From NCBI GenBank assembly GCA_035711465.1, contig DASTCC010000539.1, positions 1-5,514 of the forward strand: 5,514 nucleotides of DNA, written 5' to 3'. Each line of letters opens with the position of its first letter. Position 1 is the stretch's first letter. A program made the position numbers and the translations under genes. The notes beneath the pieces are model-generated. The model was not told the DNA's origin, made no database searches, and saw only the letters and a program-made list of their open reading frames with translations. Shown here one piece after another: positions 4,036 to 5,514 of this stretch. This DNA comes from DASTCC01 sp035711465. GTDB lineage: Bacteria > Acidobacteriota > Vicinamibacteria > Vicinamibacterales > SCN-69-37.

Positions 4036-5514
4036 ATGAGCTCACCGGCCCCGGCGACGCCGACCGATCGCGATCTCACTTCCATCCAGGAAGCGCGCCG
4101 CATGGCCGAGCGCGCCAAAGCCGCGGCGCCGGCGCTCGGCGAGCTCACCCAGGAACAGATCGATCGCATCGTCGAGGCCGCCGCCGCAGCGGCGCGTCCG
4201 TGCGCGGAGGAGTTCGCGCGGCTGGCCGTCGAAGAGACCGGGTTTGGCGTCGTCGACGACAAGATCCAGAAGAACCTGTTCTCGTCGGACCGCGTCTACG
4301 AGTTCATCCGGCCGATGAAGACCGTCGGCGTCGTCGCCCGCGACGACGCGAAGAAGGTGATCGAGATTGCCGAGCCGTTCGGCGTCGTCGCCGCCATCGT
4401 GCCGTCGACCAATCCGACGTCGACGGCGATCTACAAGATCCTGATCTCGCTCAAGGCGCGCTGCCCGGTCGTGCTCAGTCCGCATCCGTCGGCGGTGCGA
4501 TGTATCACGCGCGTCGCCGAAGTGATGGCGGCCGCGGCGATGCGCGCCGGCGCGCCGCAGGGCGCCGTCACCTGGATGCAGACGGTGACGCTCGAAGGCA
4601 CGCAGGAGCTCATGAAGCATCGGAGCGTGGCGGTGATCCTCGCGACCGGCGGCATGGGACTGGTCCGCGCGGCCTACAGCGCCGGCAAGCCCGCGTACGG
4701 CGTCGGGCCGGGCAACGCGCCGTGCTACGTCGATCGCACCGCCGACATCGCCAAAGCCGCGAGCGACATCGTCACCGGCAAGTGCTTCGACAACGGTCTG
4801 CTGTGTTCGTCGCCGAACTCGGTCGTGGTCGACACCGCAGTGGCCGACGACACGAAGCGCGAGCTCCAGAAGCGGGGCGCCCACTTCATGACGCGGGCCG
4901 AGAGCGAGGCGCTGGCGAAGATCCTGGTGACGCCGCAGCGGCTGCCGAATCCAAAGCTCGTCGGGCGGCCCGCCGGCTTCATCGCGCAGCAGGCGGGCAT
5001 CACCGTGCCCGCGGGCACGAACGTGCTGATCGCGGAGCTCGACGGCGTCGGCCGCGACTATCCCTTGTCGATCGAGAAGCTGTGCCCCGTGCTGTCGTAT
5101 TACGTCGTCGCCGACTGGCGCGAAGGCTGCGAACGCTGCATCCAGATCCTGCGCTACGGCGGCATGGGCCACACGATGTCGATCCACTCGCGCGACGAGC
5201 AGGTGATTCTGCAGTTCGGATTGAAGAAGCCGGCGTTCCGCATCGTCGTCAACACGCCGACGACGCACGGATCGATCGGACTGACCACGGGGCTCGATCC
5301 GTCGATGACCCTTGGCTGCGGCGGCTACGGCGGCAACATCACGTCGGACAACATCGGGCCGCGCCATCTGCTGAACATCAAGCGGCTCGCCTACGAGATC
5401 AGGCCCGTGAATGCGGCCACCACCGGTCGGCCGCTTGAGCGCGTCCGGCCTCCGACGCTGCCCAAGGTCGCGACGTTGCCGGAGTCCCGCGAGGTTGACC
5501 TGTCGCAGATGAAA
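4036..5514 (+). CDS. CoA-acylating aldehyde dehydrogenase, BMC-associated (3' end outside window)
   Basis: This enzyme is expected to oxidise an aldehyde to an acyl-CoA with NAD+ and CoA, acting inside the microcompartment lumen. The reading frame is open from ATG 4036 to the window edge, giving 493 residues. The nucleotide/CoA-binding part contains PFGVVAAIVPSTNPTSTAIY (114-133), ATGGMGLVRAAY (203-214) and GVGPGNAPCYVD (222-233). The catalytic loop FDNGLLCSSP (251-260) places the nucleophile at Cys257. The C-terminal part has GGMGHTMSIHS (375-385), NTPTTHGSIG (406-415), LGCGGYGGN (426-434) and GPRHLLNIKRLA (441-452). These match the AdhE/EutE class of acylating dehydrogenases, and most resemble the AdhE N-terminal half. 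The conserved domain ends near residue 457, yet the frame continues at least 36 more residues as a Pro/Arg-rich segment, probably a linker to a C-terminal encapsulation peptide. An N-terminal helix (14-30) could alternatively serve for targeting. It follows the shell gene by 18 bp and should be co-transcribed. The aldehyde substrate is unknown. Confidence 0.94.
   Translation, partial: MSSPAPATPTDRDLTSIQEARRMAERAKAAAPALGELTQEQIDRIVEAAAAAARPCAEEFARLAVEETGFGVVDDKIQKNLFSSDRVYEFIRPMKTVGVVARDDAKKVIEIAEPFGVVAAIVPSTNPTSTAIYKILISLKARCPVVLSPHPSAVRCITRVAEVMAAAAMRAGAPQGAVTWMQTVTLEGTQELMKHRSVAVILATGGMGLVRAAYSAGKPAYGVGPGNAPCYVDRTADIAKAASDIVTGKCFDNGLLCSSPNSVVVDTAVADDTKRELQKRGAHFMTRAESEALAKILVTPQRLPNPKLVGRPAGFIAQQAGITVPAGTNVLIAELDGVGRDYPLSIEKLCPVLSYYVVADWREGCERCIQILRYGGMGHTMSIHSRDEQVILQFGLKKPAFRIVVNTPTTHGSIGLTTGLDPSMTLGCGGYGGNITSDNIGPRHLLNIKRLAYEIRPVNAATTGRPLERVRPPTLPKVATLPESREVDLSQMK

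Noticed and set aside
4042..5367. Open frame of 441 codons on the minus strand
   Set aside because: It is antisense to the well-supported aldehyde dehydrogenase and has a low-complexity Arg/Asp/His-rich translation without motifs.
4200..5438. Open frame of 412 codons on the plus strand in another frame of the dehydrogenase
   Set aside because: Its translation is extremely Arg-rich, whereas the overlapping frame shows continuous acylating aldehyde dehydrogenase motifs without any frameshift.

Overview
The window is GC-rich and gene-dense, with two divergent gene blocks. It looks like chromosome of a GC-rich, Gram-negative-type bacterium: there is a lipoprotein, a periplasmic lytic transglycosylase and type II secretion/type IV pilus assembly genes. 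The gene mix and the style of the lipoprotein suggest Acidobacteriota (perhaps a Vicinamibacteria- or Solibacter-like lineage). That taxonomic guess is inference only; there is no rRNA or other marker here.

Left block (about 1-3646, all on the minus strand). In transcription order it encodes a putative lipoprotein with two probable beta-sandwich domains (3646-2753), a secreted SLT-type lytic transglycosylase (2743-2084), a 159-bp gap, a GspF/PilC inner-membrane platform protein (1924-707), and the N-terminal 234 residues of a GspE/PilB ATPase (703 to the window edge). The lipoprotein and transglycosylase genes are 9 bp apart, and gspF and gspE are 3 bp apart, so there are probably two tight transcription units in series. 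The gspF-gspE pair is the ATPase-plus-platform core of a secretion or pilus machine. The transglycosylase could open peptidoglycan for an envelope-spanning complex, but that link rests only on proximity.

Right block (3724-5514, plus strand). It encodes a 97-residue bacterial microcompartment (BMC) hexameric shell protein very like PduA. After 18 bp comes a CoA-acylating aldehyde dehydrogenase whose end lies beyond the window. A shell protein followed directly by the acylating dehydrogenase is the core of an aldehyde-processing metabolosome: a toxic or volatile aldehyde made inside the shell is converted to an acyl-CoA with NAD+ and CoA. The signature enzyme that makes the aldehyde is not in the window, so the substrate cannot be named. 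This BMC locus is the most interesting content.

The blocks are separated by a short, relatively AT-rich divergent region (3647-3723) containing an imperfect dyad that could be an operator. No tRNA, rRNA, CRISPR array, insertion sequence or long repeat was seen, and no stretch longer than 300 bp lacks a gene. The many other long open frames are antisense shadows produced by the high GC content.
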